From positions 34,698-98,697 of the forward strand of contig JAUYNL010000044.1 of assembly GCA_030696085.1 (NCBI GenBank): 64,000 nucleotides of DNA, in the 5' to 3' direction. Shown here piece after piece: positions 8,641 to 18,011 of this stretch. The notes beneath the pieces are model-generated. The model did no database searches. It was not told the DNA's origin and saw only the letters and a program-made list of their open reading frames with translations. This stretch comes from Luteolibacter sp. GTDB taxonomy: Bacteria > Verrucomicrobiota > Verrucomicrobiia > Verrucomicrobiales > Akkermansiaceae. The position numbers and the translations under genes are program-made. Position 1 is the stretch's first letter. Every line of letters begins with the position of its first letter.

Positions 8641-9014
8641 TCGTCGATACCAACGGCCTTTCCGCCTGGTGGATCAATGAACCGTCCTTCATCCGGCACA
8701 TCGAGCACGCGGATCGCCTCTGCATACCAGTTCCGGCCTTGGCGGAATTCCGCTTCGGCATCCTGAAATCCCGGTTTCGGGAAAAGATGACGGCATGGCT
8801 GGAAGATGCGCTCGCCACCACCACGGTCCTCGTGGCTGACGACGCGACGACCCGCCACTATGCGGAAATCCGTCTCCAACTCGCGTCCGCAGGCACCCCC
8901 ATTCCAATGAATGATCTGTGGATCGCCGCCATCGCCCGCCAACACAAACTGCCGGTCATCAGCCGCGATGCCCATTTCGATCATGTTGCAGGACTTACCC
9001 GCATCGGCTGGTGA
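8637..9014 (+). CDS. vapC: VapC-family PIN-domain ribonuclease toxin
   Basis: 125-aa PIN-domain toxin, expected to be a Mg-dependent RNase that cuts tRNA or rRNA when free of VapB. The acidic active-site residues are visible: D4 (VDTN), E37, D93 (MNDLW) and D111/D115 (SRDAHFD). Start ATG 8637 overlaps the vapB stop as ATGA, implying translational coupling. It is the first unit of an accessory island and sits 32 bases before the type IIG restriction enzyme. Confidence 0.93.
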   Translation: MIVDTNGLSAWWINEPSFIRHIEHADRLCIPVPALAEFRFGILKSRFREKMTAWLEDALATTTVLVADDATTRHYAEIRLQLASAGTPIPMNDLWIAAIARQHKLPVISRDAHFDHVAGLTRIGW

Positions 9015-9046
9015 ACGAACATCGGTAATTTCATTTGATCCCCACC

Positions 9047-12000
9047 ATGCCCGCCCCCGACTCCGTCCTCAAACTCTGCGAAACCTTCGCCGAACACCGC
9101 GAACATTTCAGATCGGGAAATTACAACGAGTTCCAGCTCCGCAAACAGTTCCTCGATCCGCTGTTCGAAGCGCTGGGCTGGGACATGGCGAACTCGCAGG
9201 GCCTCGCCCCGCAATACCGCGATGTCATCCACGAGGACGCCATCAAGATCGGGCCGCATGTGAAGGCTCCGGACTATGCCTTCACCCTGCACGGCCAGCG
9301 GAAATTCTTCCTCGAAGCGAAAAAGCCGTCCGTGAATATCAAGGGCGACGTCGCCCCAGCCTACCAGCTCCGGCGTTACGCATGGTCGGCCAAGCTCCCG
9401 CTTTCGATCCTCTCGGACTTCGAGGAATTCGCCATCTACGACACCCGCATCAAGCCCGCGCCTGGCGATCCCTCGTCCAAGGCCCGCGTCTTTTACTGCA
9501 CCTGCGATCAATACGCGGAGAAGTGGGACGAGATCGCCGCCATCTTCTCACGCGATGCCATCCTCAAAGGCTCGTTCGACAAATACGCCGACTCCGCGAA
9601 GAAGAAAAAAGGCACCGCCGAGGTGGACACCGCCTTTCTGGAGGAAATCGAGCGCTGGCGCGACCTGCTCGCCCGCAACTTCGCCCTGCGCAATCCTTCG
9701 CTCAACGTCCGCGACCTGAATTTCGCCGTTCAGAAAACCATCGACCGCCTGGTCTTCCTCCGCATCTGCGAGGATCGCGGCACCGAGGATTACGGACGGC
9801 TCCGGACCGTCGCCAACGGCACCCAAACCTATCCGCGCCTGCTGGAACTCTTCCGCGCCGCTGATGCCCGCTACAATTCCGGCCTCTTCCACTTCTCCAA
9901 GGAAAAGGGGCAGGCCGAGGAACCGGACACGCTCACGCCAAATCTCGCGCTCGATGACAAGACCCTCAAGGACATCATCGCCCACCTTTATTACCCGGAC
10001 AGCCCCTACGAGTTCTCCGTCCTGCCCGCAGACATCCTCGGCTCCGTCTATGAGCGCTTCCTCGGCAAAACCATCCGCCTCACCGACGGACATCAGGCGA
10101 AGATCGAGGAGAAACCCGAAGTTCGCAAAGCGGGTGGCGTCTATTACACGCCGTCCTACATCGTCGATTACATCGTCGAGAACACGCTCGGCAAACTCCT
10201 CACGCCGGAGACGGAAAACCCCATCTCTCTGCCGGAAGCCGCGAAGCTCAAGGTCGTCGATCCCGCCTGCGGCTCCGGCTCTTTCCTGATCGTCGCCTAT
10301 CAATTCCTGCTCGACTGGCACCGCGACCGCTACGCCGAGAACCCGGAAAAATGGAGCAAGGGCAAAACCGCCACGCTCTATCAGGCCAAGGGCGGCGAAT
10401 GGCGGCTCACCACCGCCGAGAAAAAGCGCATCCTCCTCAACAACATCCACGGCGTGGACATCGACGCCGCCGCTGTGGAAGTCACCAAACTTTCCCTGCT
10501 GCTCAAAGTCCTCGAAGGCGAAACCGGCGAAATTGCCCAGCGCGATTTCCTCAAGGAACGCGAACGCATCCTGCCCGACCTCGCCAACAACATCAAATGC
10601 GGCAACTCGCTGATTGGATCGGACTTCTACGACCAGCCCGAAATGGACCTGCTCGACGATGAGGCGCGGTTCCGTGTCAATGTCTTCGATTGGAAAAGCT
10701 GTTTCCCAGAGGTGTTCAAGCAAGGCGGTTTCGATTGTGTGATTGGGAACCCGCCGTATGTGCGCATTCAGGCAATGAAGGAATGGGCTCCTCTCGAAGT
10801 GGAAGTGTATAAGAAAGCCTATCACTCCGCCGCCTCTGGCAATTATGACATCTACGTCGTGTTTGTCGAAAAGGCACTTCAACTGCTGAACGCGAAAGGC
10901 CGATCCGGCTACATTCTGCCGCACAAGTTCTTCAACGCGCAATACGGCCGTAATCTCCGCGAGTTGATCGCCAAGGGTCGTCATTTATCGGAAATCGTCC
11001 ACTTCGGCGATCAACAGGTGTTCTCCGGCGCGACTACCTACACATGTCTCCTGTTTCTTGATCGCGAATACAAGGTGACGTGCCCCTTCATTAAGGTTCA
11101 CGATCTGGAAGCATGGAAGACCCGTCATGAAGAGACGCGGAAACTGGTGACTCAAAACGGCTCGAAGGTTTCGGATGATCAGGCGATCTATCGAATCCAA
11201 CGGCCAAGCATCGACGAAGTCGTGACCGCAGGCGACATCCCGCTCGCGCAACTCGGTGGCGATGATTGGAACTTCGGGGTCGGCGGACTTGCCAAGCTGA
11301 TGCAGAAAATTCAGATGCATCCGATCAAACTCGGCCATATTGCGAGATTGTTTGTTGGAGTCCAGACTGATGGTGATGCGATATTCATTCTGCATGATGG
11401 AGTTTGCGGTTTACAGACAACCGAAGCTTATTCGAAGGCGCTCGACTCGCGGGTGACCATCGAAAACACGCTCTTGCGCCCACTGCTCAAAGGATCGGTA
11501 AATCTTGATCGCTACGACATCCGCGACGATGGCAAGCGCCTGTTGTTTCCCTATTCCCCGGAATCTCCCAACCAGATTGTCCCCTTCCATCAAATCGCGC
11601 GGAATCAGCCAAAAGCCGCTGAATATTTCAAGGTGCTTGAGCGCGTTCTGAAAAAACGAGGCAAGGGGAAGTTGGGGGATTCCTGGTATGGCTATGTCTA
11701 TAAGAAGAACCACAGTCGTCTGGCAGGCCCCAAGATTCTTTGCCCGGCCATAGCCCGAGGTGCTGCGTTCGCATACGACTCGGATGGTGCGTTCTTTTTT
11801 ACGGGAAGCGGAAGCGGTGGTGGTGGGGCCTATGGAATTCGGCTCAACGATGACCAAAAAATGGATCTGACGTATCTGCTTGGCCTCCTCAACTCCAAGT
11901 TGGCGGATGGTTTTTTCAAATTGAACAGCACACCATTCCGAGGTGGGTGGATTGCGCTGACCAAGCAGCACATCGAGTTTCTCCCCATCCGCTCCATCGA

Positions 12001-12217
12001 CTTCACCAACCCCACCGACGTCGAGAAACACGACCGCATGGTTTCTCTCGTGGAAAGAATGCTCGCCCTCGTTCCCAAGCGCCGCGCCGAAGCCAACCCG
12101 CAGGCCGCCGCGCAACTGGACGCCCAGATCTCCGCCACCGACCGCCAGATCGACCGCCTCGTCCATGATCTCTATGGACTGACCGAAGAGGAAATCGCGT
12201 TGGTCGAAGGCGCTTGA
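9047..12217 (+). CDS. Type IIG restriction-modification enzyme (Eco57I-like, fused nuclease and adenine methyltransferase)
   Basis: 1056 aa. N-terminal PD-(D/E)XK-type nuclease region (PDYAF about residue 75, then FFLEAKKP with E-x-K about 90); central adenine methyltransferase with motif I DPACGSGSFL near 405 and the catalytic NPPY motif near 567; C-terminal target-recognition region. This single-chain arrangement both methylates and cuts DNA at its own site. The C-terminal part (about 11.3-11.9 kb) is visibly more AT-rich than the methylase part, fitting exchange of recognition domains. ATG 9047 follows vapC by 32 bases. A BREX PglX is a possible alternative, but no BREX partners are present. 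Confidence 0.9.
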   Translation: MPAPDSVLKLCETFAEHREHFRSGNYNEFQLRKQFLDPLFEALGWDMANSQGLAPQYRDVIHEDAIKIGPHVKAPDYAFTLHGQRKFFLEAKKPSVNIKGDVAPAYQLRRYAWSAKLPLSILSDFEEFAIYDTRIKPAPGDPSSKARVFYCTCDQYAEKWDEIAAIFSRDAILKGSFDKYADSAKKKKGTAEVDTAFLEEIERWRDLLARNFALRNPSLNVRDLNFAVQKTIDRLVFLRICEDRGTEDYGRLRTVANGTQTYPRLLELFRAADARYNSGLFHFSKEKGQAEEPDTLTPNLALDDKTLKDIIAHLYYPDSPYEFSVLPADILGSVYERFLGKTIRLTDGHQAKIEEKPEVRKAGGVYYTPSYIVDYIVENTLGKLLTPETENPISLPEAAKLKVVDPACGSGSFLIVAYQFLLDWHRDRYAENPEKWSKGKTATLYQAKGGEWRLTTAEKKRILLNNIHGVDIDAAAVEVTKLSLLLKVLEGETGEIAQRDFLKERERILPDLANNIKCGNSLIGSDFYDQPEMDLLDDEARFRVNVFDWKSCFPEVFKQGGFDCVIGNPPYVRIQAMKEWAPLEVEVYKKAYHSAASGNYDIYVVFVEKALQLLNAKGRSGYILPHKFFNAQYGRNLRELIAKGRHLSEIVHFGDQQVFSGATTYTCLLFLDREYKVTCPFIKVHDLEAWKTRHEETRKLVTQNGSKVSDDQAIYRIQRPSIDEVVTAGDIPLAQLGGDDWNFGVGGLAKLMQKIQMHPIKLGHIARLFVGVQTDGDAIFILHDGVCGLQTTEAYSKALDSRVTIENTLLRPLLKGSVNLDRYDIRDDGKRLLFPYSPESPNQIVPFHQIARNQPKAAEYFKVLERVLKKRGKGKLGDSWYGYVYKKNHSRLAGPKILCPAIARGAAFAYDSDGAFFFTGSGSGGGGAYGIRLNDDQKMDLTYLLGLLNSKLADGFFKLNSTPFRGGWIALTKQHIEFLPIRSIDFTNPTDVEKHDRMVSLVERMLALVPKRRAEANPQAAAQLDAQISATDRQIDRLVHDLYGLTEEEIALVEGA

Positions 12218-12218
12218 T

Positions 12219-12241
12219 CAAAGAACACCAACAAAGAACAC
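12219..12241. repeat. Direct repeat between the RM gene and the DUF4268 gene
   Basis: The 10-mer CAAAGAACAC occurs twice (12219-12228 and 12232-12241), separated by three bases, immediately before the DUF4268 start. Thirteen-base spacing is near one helical turn and a quarter, so it could be an operator, but there is no direct evidence. Confidence 0.5.
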
Positions 12242-12248
12242 TTGCATT

Positions 12249-13223
12249 ATGAATCCGCTGGGCATGCTCGAATCCGTCAACATCCGCGACGTCTGGCAAG
12301 GCGAGGCTTCCCATTTCACACCGTGGCTGGCTGAGCCGGACAACCTTGAGCGCTTGGGCGAGGCTCTGGCGATGAGACTTGAACCGGTGTCCACAGAAAC
12401 ACCCGTCGGACCGTTTTACGCGGACATCGTGTGCAGCAATCTCAATGACGCTTCCACGGTGTTGATTGAAAACCAACTGGAGCGCACAGATCACCGCCAC
12501 CTTGGCCAAATTTTCACCTACGCCGCCGGCCTCGATGCTGTGACAATCATCTGGATTTCGCCGCTGTTCACGGAAGAGCACCGTGCCGCCATCGACTGGC
12601 TGAACCGGATCACATTGGACAAGTTTTCCTTCTTCGGAGTTGAAATCGAACTTTGGCGCATCGGCAATTCACCGCCAGCGCCCAAGTTCAACATCGTAGC
12701 CAAACCCAACGACTGGACGCGAGCGATGCGCAGAAAGCGGCCCGATGTCGGAGCGGACGGCACACAGGTCGCGTCAACGGACCTTCGCCTCAATCAAATC
12801 GCATTCTGGGAAGGATTTCAGGATTATCTGGCAAAGGCAAAGAGCCCATACACCTGCCAAACGCCAGGCCCCCGGCATTGGATGTGGCATTCCATCGGGA
12901 GAGCAGGAGTGGCTCTTTGCTCCATCATCACCTCAGCCACCAAAGGTTCAGGGAGTGAGATCCGGGCGGAACTCGTCATTCATGACGACTTCTCCGGAGC
13001 GCGCATGGAAGCCCTACGCAAGTATGAGGAGGAATTGCGTGTCACGACCGGTGATGAGGTGTTTTTCGAGTCCAATGCGGATTCGGCAAATCGTTCCAAG
13101 CTCTATGTGCGGAGAGAGGGAGACTGGGCCAAGCCAGAGAACCAGCAGGAGATTTACCAGTGGCTCGACACCAAGCACAAGGCGTTACTAAAGGTGGTTC
13201 AGCCCATGTTGCAAAAAATCTGA
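12249..13223 (+). CDS. DUF4268 domain protein, probable nuclease-like defence accessory
   Basis: 324 aa. The N-terminal half contains FYADIV...VLIENQLERTDHRHLGQIFTYAAGLDA, a D...E-x-Q arrangement resembling PD-(D/E)XK-type folds; the C-terminal half (from about residue 180, IAFWEGFQDYL to the end) matches DUF4268. Members are often encoded next to restriction systems; no reaction has been shown that I know of. It follows the type IIG gene by 31 bases on the same strand, so co-transcription is likely. It carries no copy of the GTTAG pentamer that is common in the resident genes. Confidence 0.8.
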   Translation: MNPLGMLESVNIRDVWQGEASHFTPWLAEPDNLERLGEALAMRLEPVSTETPVGPFYADIVCSNLNDASTVLIENQLERTDHRHLGQIFTYAAGLDAVTIIWISPLFTEEHRAAIDWLNRITLDKFSFFGVEIELWRIGNSPPAPKFNIVAKPNDWTRAMRRKRPDVGADGTQVASTDLRLNQIAFWEGFQDYLAKAKSPYTCQTPGPRHWMWHSIGRAGVALCSIITSATKGSGSEIRAELVIHDDFSGARMEALRKYEEELRVTTGDEVFFESNADSANRSKLYVRREGDWAKPENQQEIYQWLDTKHKALLKVVQPMLQKI

Positions 13224-13248
13224 TTCATTCGAACTCAAGATTCAGCTC

Positions 13249-13596
13249 ATGGCCTTCACGACAGAACAAACCGCCGCCATCGAGTCCTCCATGGTGGATT
13301 TTCTAACCAGACGTCGCCCGCCTGAGGAGATTCGCGACAAGCTGGATCTGGGATGGCGCATCGAAGGACAAAGCGTGGTGATTTATTCCATCCGTCCCTC
13401 TTGGCGGGACGAGAGCCAGAAGATCGAGGAACCGGCAGCCAAGGCGACGTTTGTTCACAAGACGAACCGCTGGAGAATCTATTGGATGCGGGCAGACCTC
13501 AAATGGCACTCCTATCCACCGCATCCGGAAGCGGTGTTTTTCGATGAGTTCCTCGCCCTGGTGGACGAGGACGAGAACTGCTGTTTCTGGGGCTGA
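13249..13596 (+). CDS. DUF3024 domain protein
   Basis: 115 aa matching DUF3024: the diagnostic C-terminus WRIYWMRADLKWHSYPPHPEA...ALVDEDENCCFWG is clear. Function unknown. It lies 25 bases after the DUF4268 gene and is probably the last gene of that accessory operon. The conserved Trp/Tyr-rich sheet suggests a small globular domain, without catalytic residues that I can name. Confidence 0.85.
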   Translation: MAFTTEQTAAIESSMVDFLTRRRPPEEIRDKLDLGWRIEGQSVVIYSIRPSWRDESQKIEEPAAKATFVHKTNRWRIYWMRADLKWHSYPPHPEAVFFDEFLALVDEDENCCFWG

Positions 13597-13622
13597 GACC
13601 CGCCACTTTGCGGAGTGCATTT

Positions 13623-13636
13623 GCCCGACGGGCTTT
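13623..13636 (+). terminator. Possible short terminator hairpin after the DUF3024 gene
   Basis: GCCCGACGGGC followed by TTTT lies 27 bases after the DUF3024 stop and next to the convergent anti-sigma gene end. The stem is short (three to five pairs depending on loop size), so this is tentative. Confidence 0.3.
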
Positions 13637-14527
13637 TCAGAACAAGGCCGCGAGCTTGCGGACATCGGTGGTGCCGATGAGGATGAAGACGTGGTTTTCA
13701 TCCTCCCAGCGGGCGGCGGACCAGTGGCCTTGCCGGGCGAAGGACGGGTGGGCGCGGGTCGGCAAGTCACCGCTAACGTCCTCGCGGCGGAAAATGATCA
13801 AATGGACGATGCCGGTCTCGCTTTCATCGAAGCAGACGAGCGAGCCTCGCTTGCCATCAATGGCGAGTTCGCGGCAGCCGATGCTTTTCACGCCGACCAG
13901 GCCGGGCGGCAGGCAGCCGGGACAGGGAAGCTTGCGGGATTTTAGGTGGCTAATGAGCTCCCGATGTTCCTCGCGTTTCTCATCCAGACTGAAAAGCGGC
14001 GATTCGTAGGTGCGGATGAAGCCCGCCTGGACGACATCCACAGGCAGCGGCCCGGCGCTGACCAGGGTGGGTGTTGTCACGTTTTGTTTGGTGAAGAAAA
14101 ACGCGAAGGTCACACCAGCCGCGGCGGCCATCGGCAGCGCCAGGCGCCGCCAGAGCGATTTGCGAGGAAAGGCGACGGTCGTGCTGCGGTCCATGGCGGT
14201 GAGGATATTGTCACGCAGATTTCCGGGTGGATGGATCGAGGCGAAAGCGCCGATCAATGCGGCATCGAGCGCGTCTTCGGCCTGCGGGAAATCCCCGCGT
14301 TCGCCGGCGAGGCAGCCGAGAATGTCATTCCGCAGGGTTTCCGGGAGCTCCACGGTGGCCAGGGCCATGGCGAAGGCGGCATCAAAGGCGCGTTCTTCCG
14401 CCAGCCATTCGCCGAGTTCGCGGTTTTCCATGGCGAGTGCGAGCGCCTCGGCGAAATCGCAGTCGTCCACATCCGCGCCATCGGGCCGGAAGCTGCGCAG
14501 AACGAATCGTGCCTGCTCCTTATCCAT
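13637..14527 (-). CDS. Membrane-anchored anti-sigma factor (probable)
   Basis: 296 aa, encoded directly after an ECF sigma factor with an eight-base overlap, which is the main functional clue. Acidic helical N-terminal region, one transmembrane helix at about residues 125-145 (LALPMAAAAGVTFAFFF) and a periplasmic C-terminal domain of about 150 residues containing a CPGCLPPG segment. That layout suits a factor that holds the sigma in the cytoplasm and senses an envelope signal; the C..C pair could sense redox state or bind metal. No ZAS-type His-Cys motif is seen in the N-terminus. Confidence 0.7.
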   Translation of the reverse strand: MDKEQARFVLRSFRPDGADVDDCDFAEALALAMENRELGEWLAEERAFDAAFAMALATVELPETLRNDILGCLAGERGDFPQAEDALDAALIGAFASIHPPGNLRDNILTAMDRSTTVAFPRKSLWRRLALPMAAAAGVTFAFFFTKQNVTTPTLVSAGPLPVDVVQAGFIRTYESPLFSLDEKREEHRELISHLKSRKLPCPGCLPPGLVGVKSIGCRELAIDGKRGSLVCFDESETGIVHLIIFRREDVSGDLPTRAHPSFARQGHWSAARWEDENHVFILIGTTDVRKLAALF

Positions 14528-15068
14528 GGTGTTGTATGCTCCCTCCGTTTTGAATTTGCAGGATGTTTTTGGGAGCGCTGGAAGGCTCCACCATCATCTT
14601 GCGGCGCAGCATTTCCTTGCCGCGCGAAAGCCGCGACATCACCGTGCCGATGGGCACATCCAGGATCTCCGCGATGTCCTTGTAACTGTGCTGCTGGAGG
14701 TAGAAGAGGGCGAGGGGCGCACGGTAGGTTTCATCCAGTGCTCCTAACAACTCAAGCGCGCGCTGGCCGTCCATCTGCCGGTCCGCGTCGTCCTGCGGGG
14801 CCGTTACCGCCTCGGCGGCGGCCTCGTCGAGCGGTTCGTCCGAGAATCTCGAAGCCCGCCGGCGGAGGTTGAGGAACTCACGGTGAAGGGTGGTGAAAAG
14901 CCAGGTTTTCGCCTTCGAGCGGTCGCGGAGCTGGTCGCCCTTGGCAGCCCAGATGCAGAAGGTTTCCTGCACCAGGTCCGAAGCGGTGGCTGCATCACGC
15001 GCCAGCGACATTCCGAAACGGAACAGCGCCTGGTAATGGGCATCGACCAGTTCTTCAAACTCACTCAT
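14520..15068 (-). CDS. RNA polymerase sigma factor, ECF (sigma-70) family
   Basis: 182 aa with region 2 (about residues 10-80: ALFRFGMSLARDAATASDLVQETF...AKTWLFTTLHREFLNLRRR) and region 4 (about 110-160: LDETYRAPLALFYLQQHSYKDIAEILDVPIGTVMSRLSRGKEMLRR, a helix-turn-helix that reads the -35 element). It directs RNA polymerase to a stress or envelope regulon not identifiable here. ATG 15068; overlaps the downstream anti-sigma gene by eight bases, so the pair is translationally coupled. Confidence 0.93.
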   Translation of the reverse strand: MSEFEELVDAHYQALFRFGMSLARDAATASDLVQETFCIWAAKGDQLRDRSKAKTWLFTTLHREFLNLRRRASRFSDEPLDEAAAEAVTAPQDDADRQMDGQRALELLGALDETYRAPLALFYLQQHSYKDIAEILDVPIGTVMSRLSRGKEMLRRKMMVEPSSAPKNILQIQNGGSIQHHG

Positions 15069-15111
15069 GGACGGGGATGGGAGGATATGAGCGGCGCTTT
15101 ATTCCGGAAAT

Positions 15112-15885
15112 TCAGGGATGTGGCATTTCGGCATAAAGCACTTGCTGAAGATAGAGTCCGTCGGCTGGAGCGCAATTCGGTGATTTTCCGAGAGGCAATC
15201 CGGGCGCTTGGTCGAGCAGCGCGGCGAGGTCATCCATGCGCATGCGGCCTTGCGCGGCATGGACGGCGGCACCGGTGAGCAGGCGCGCCATTTTGTAGAG
15301 GAACCCGTCGCCGACGTAGGTGATGCGGTAGCCGTCGGCGAGTGTTTCGAGGTCCGCGCGGTGGATCGTGCGGGCCCAATCCATCTGCGGGGTTTCGTTT
15401 CCGCGGTAGGCGGCGAAGGCGTGGAAGTCATGCCTGCCGCAAAACAAGCCGAGCGCCTGCGCCAGCACATCCGCATCCAGCAAGCGTGGCAGATGCCACG
15501 CGAGGCCCGCTTTCAAGGGTGGCAGGACCGGATCGGTGCAGAGGTCGTAGTGATAGATTTTCCCGGTCGCGGAAAAGCGGCTGTGGAAATCCGCGGGCAC
15601 CTCCTCGCAGGCCATGATGCGGATGGCGGCGGGCAGCTTGCAATTGAGGGCGGGCACCCAGTTGAAGGGATTCATCGAGAGCCCGGGCGGCGGATCGAAA
15701 TGCGCGATCTGCCCGAGCGCATGCACGCCGGTGTCGGTGCGGCCGGAGCCCTGTAGTTTCACCGCTTGCTTCGCCACCTCCTCCAGGGCGCGCAGGATGA
15801 AGTCCTGCACCGTGTTGCCGCAGGCCTGCGATTGCCAGCCGTTGTAGGGCCGCCCGTCATAGGCGATGGTGAGTTTCAAGCGCAT
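15112..15885 (-). CDS. truA: tRNA pseudouridine(38-40) synthase TruA
   Basis: Isomerises uridines 38-40 in the anticodon arm of tRNAs. The catalytic motif GSGRTDTGVHA (nucleophile Asp) sits near residue 50; LTIAYDGRPYNGWQ at the N-terminus and a C-terminal GDGFLYKMARLLTG are also family-typical. 257 aa from ATG 15885; a longer frame from 15945 adds 20 unlikely residues. Downstream on the same strand lies nothing until the ECF gene ends. Confidence 0.96.
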   Translation of the reverse strand: MRLKLTIAYDGRPYNGWQSQACGNTVQDFILRALEEVAKQAVKLQGSGRTDTGVHALGQIAHFDPPPGLSMNPFNWVPALNCKLPAAIRIMACEEVPADFHSRFSATGKIYHYDLCTDPVLPPLKAGLAWHLPRLLDADVLAQALGLFCGRHDFHAFAAYRGNETPQMDWARTIHRADLETLADGYRITYVGDGFLYKMARLLTGAAVHAAQGRMRMDDLAALLDQAPGLPLGKSPNCAPADGLYLQQVLYAEMPHP

Positions 15886-16049
15886 GCGGCGGCCAGAATG
15901 CGGCCTGGTGGGATGGATCGCAAGCCCGGCGCCAAGCGGATCCACGTTCCTTCGATTGCCGCGTCTTGTGGCTTGCCGCTTTCAAAATCGCCTCCTAGAT
16001 TCCCGCCACGCTGCACGATTTTCAGCAGATTCCCTCCCAATCACCCGAA

Positions 16050-18005
16050 ATGATGAGCTCCAAGAAATCCAATTCAAACCACGATCACGACACGGTCCAC
16101 CTGGCGTCGAAGGAGTTTTCCGCCAAGGCTCGGATCCCGTCGCTCTCGGCCTACAAAAAACTCTACAAGGCATCCATCGCCAAGCCCGGGGAGTTCTGGG
16201 CCAAGGAGGCCAAGGAGCTCGTCTGGCGGAAAAAGTGGAACAAGGTCCTCGACTGGAAAGCGCCCTTCGCCAAGTGGTTTGATGGTGGAAAACTCAATGT
16301 CTGCGAAAACTGCGTGGATCGCCATGCCGAGGGCCCGCGGCACAACAAGGCGGCCATCATCTGGGAGGGCGAGCCGGGCGACAAGCGCGTGCTCACATAC
16401 GGCCAGCTCCAACGCGAGGTCTGCCGCTTCGCCAACGTGCTCGAAAAGAAAGGTGTCAAATCCGGGGACCGCGTGCTCATTTACATGCCGATGATCCCGG
16501 AGGCGGCCATCGCCATGCTCGCCTGCGCGCGCATCGGGGCCGTCCACAACGTGGTCTTCGGAGGATTCGCAGCGGAAGCCATCGTGGATCGCCTGGAAGA
16601 CTCCGGAGCCACCACCGTCATCACTGCGGATGGCGGATGGCGGCGCGGGAAAATCGTCGCGCTCAAGCCGGTGGTCGATGAGGCGCTGCTGAAGTACAAA
16701 CACGTCCGGCATGTGCTCGTGGTGAAGCGTTGCGCCAATGAGGTGGCCATGGAAGCTCCCCGTGATGCGTGGTGGCACGAGGAGGTCGCGCTGGTTTCCG
16801 CGAAACACAAAGCCAAGGCCTTCGATTCCGAGCACCCGCTCTTCGTGCTTTACACCTCCGGCTCCACCGGAAAACCCAAAGGAATCCTCCACACTTCCGG
16901 CGGCTACCTCACCGGCACCTACTCCACCTGCAAGTATATCTTCGATATGCGCGACGAGGATGTTTACTGGTGCACGGCGGATGTCGGCTGGATCACCGGT
17001 CATTCCTACATCGTCTATGGCCCGCTGGCCAACGGCGTGACCCAGGTGATGTATGAAGGTGCGCCGAATCACCCGGATTTCGGCCGTTTCTGGAAAATGG
17101 TCGAGGAATATGGCGTGACCATCTTCTACACCGCGCCCACCGCGATCCGCGCCTTCATCAAGGCGGGCGATCACTTCCCGGCGGCTTCGGATCTTTCCTC
17201 GCTGCGGCTGTTAGGATCTGTCGGTGAACCGATCAACCCCGAGGCATGGAACTGGTACCATAAACACATCGGCGGCGGCAAGTGCCCGATCGTCGATACC
17301 TGGTGGCAGACAGAGACCGGCGCGATCCTCATTTCCCCGCTGCCCGGGGCGACTCCCTGCAAGGCGGGAACCGCGACCCTGCCATTCTTCGGCATCGATG
17401 CCGCCATTCTTGACGATGCCGGCAAGGAGTGCAAAGCCGATCAGGACGGCCGCCTCGTGATCCGCAAGCCGTGGCCCTCCATGATCCGCACGATCCATGG
17501 CGATAAGGAACGCTACAAGAAAACCTACTGGTCCGATTATCCCGGCCTCTACATCGCCGGTGACGGCGCGCGCCGCGACAAGGATGGGAATTTCTGGATC
17601 ATCGGCCGCCTTGACGACGTGCTCAATGTTTCCGGCCACCGCCTCGGCACGGCCGAAATCGAAAGCGCGCTGGTTTCCCACCCGGCAGTGGCCGAGGCCG
17701 CCGTGGTCGGCAGGCCGGATGAGATGAAAGGCCAGGCCGTCTCCGCGTTTGTCACCCTGAAGGGAAATTTCGCCGAATCCGAGGAACTGCGCGAGGAGCT
17801 GCGCGGCCACGTCGGCAAGGTGATTGGAGCCATCGCCAAGCCCGACGACCTGCATTTCGCTCCGGGCTTGCCCAAAACGCGATCCGGCAAGATCATGCGC
17901 CGTCTGCTCAAGGAATTGGTCTGCACCGGCACGGTGTCCGGCAACGTGACCACTCTTGAGGACTTCTCGGTGATTGAAAATCTACAGCGGAAAATCTCGC
18001 AATAA
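16050..18005 (+). CDS. acs: Acetyl-CoA synthetase (AMP-forming)
   Basis: Makes acetyl-CoA from acetate, ATP and CoA in two steps. 651 aa, full family length: N-terminal ACAS_N region, the AMP-binding core with [12 protein letters not shown] near residue 270, [10 protein letters not shown] near 415 and a C-terminal domain ending with [10 protein letters not shown], whose Lys is the usual acetylation control site. Followed seven bases later by a coiled-coil gene on the same strand. Confidence 0.97.
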   Translation: MMSSKKSNSNHDHDTVHLASKEFSAKARIPSLSAYKKLYKASIAKPGEFWAKEAKELVWRKKWNKVLDWKAPFAKWFDGGKLNVCENCVDRHAEGPRHNKAAIIWEGEPGDKRVLTYGQLQREVCRFANVLEKKGVKSGDRVLIYMPMIPEAAIAMLACARIGAVHNVVFGGFAAEAIVDRLEDSGATTVITADGGWRRGKIVALKPVVDEALLKYKHVRHVLVVKRCANEVAMEAPRDAWWHEEVALVSAKHKAKAFDSEHPLFVLYTSGSTGKPKGILHTSGGYLTGTYSTCKYIFDMRDEDVYWCTADVGWITGHSYIVYGPLANGVTQVMYEGAPNHPDFGRFWKMVEEYGVTIFYTAPTAIRAFIKAGDHFPAASDLSSLRLLGSVGEPINPEAWNWYHKHIGGGKCPIVDTWWQTETGAILISPLPGATPCKAGTATLPFFGIDAAILDDAGKECKADQDGRLVIRKPWPSMIRTIHGDKERYKKTYWSDYPGLYIAGDGARRDKDGNFWIIGRLDDVLNVSGHRLGTAEIESALVSHPAVAEAAVVGRPDEMKGQAVSAFVTLKGNFAESEELREELRGHVGKVIGAIAKPDDLHFAPGLPKTRSGKIMRRLLKELVCTGTVSGNVTTLEDFSVIENLQRKISQ

Positions 18006-18011
18006 TCCTCC

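Noticed and set aside
9548..10984. Long minus-strand open frame (478 codons) opposite the type IIG gene.
   Set aside because: Low-complexity Gly/Val/Glu-rich antisense shadow of a clearly coding gene with intact methylase motifs.
16074..17174. Long minus-strand open frame opposite acs.
   Set aside because: Antisense of a full-length, motif-complete acetyl-CoA synthetase; typical GC-rich shadow frame.
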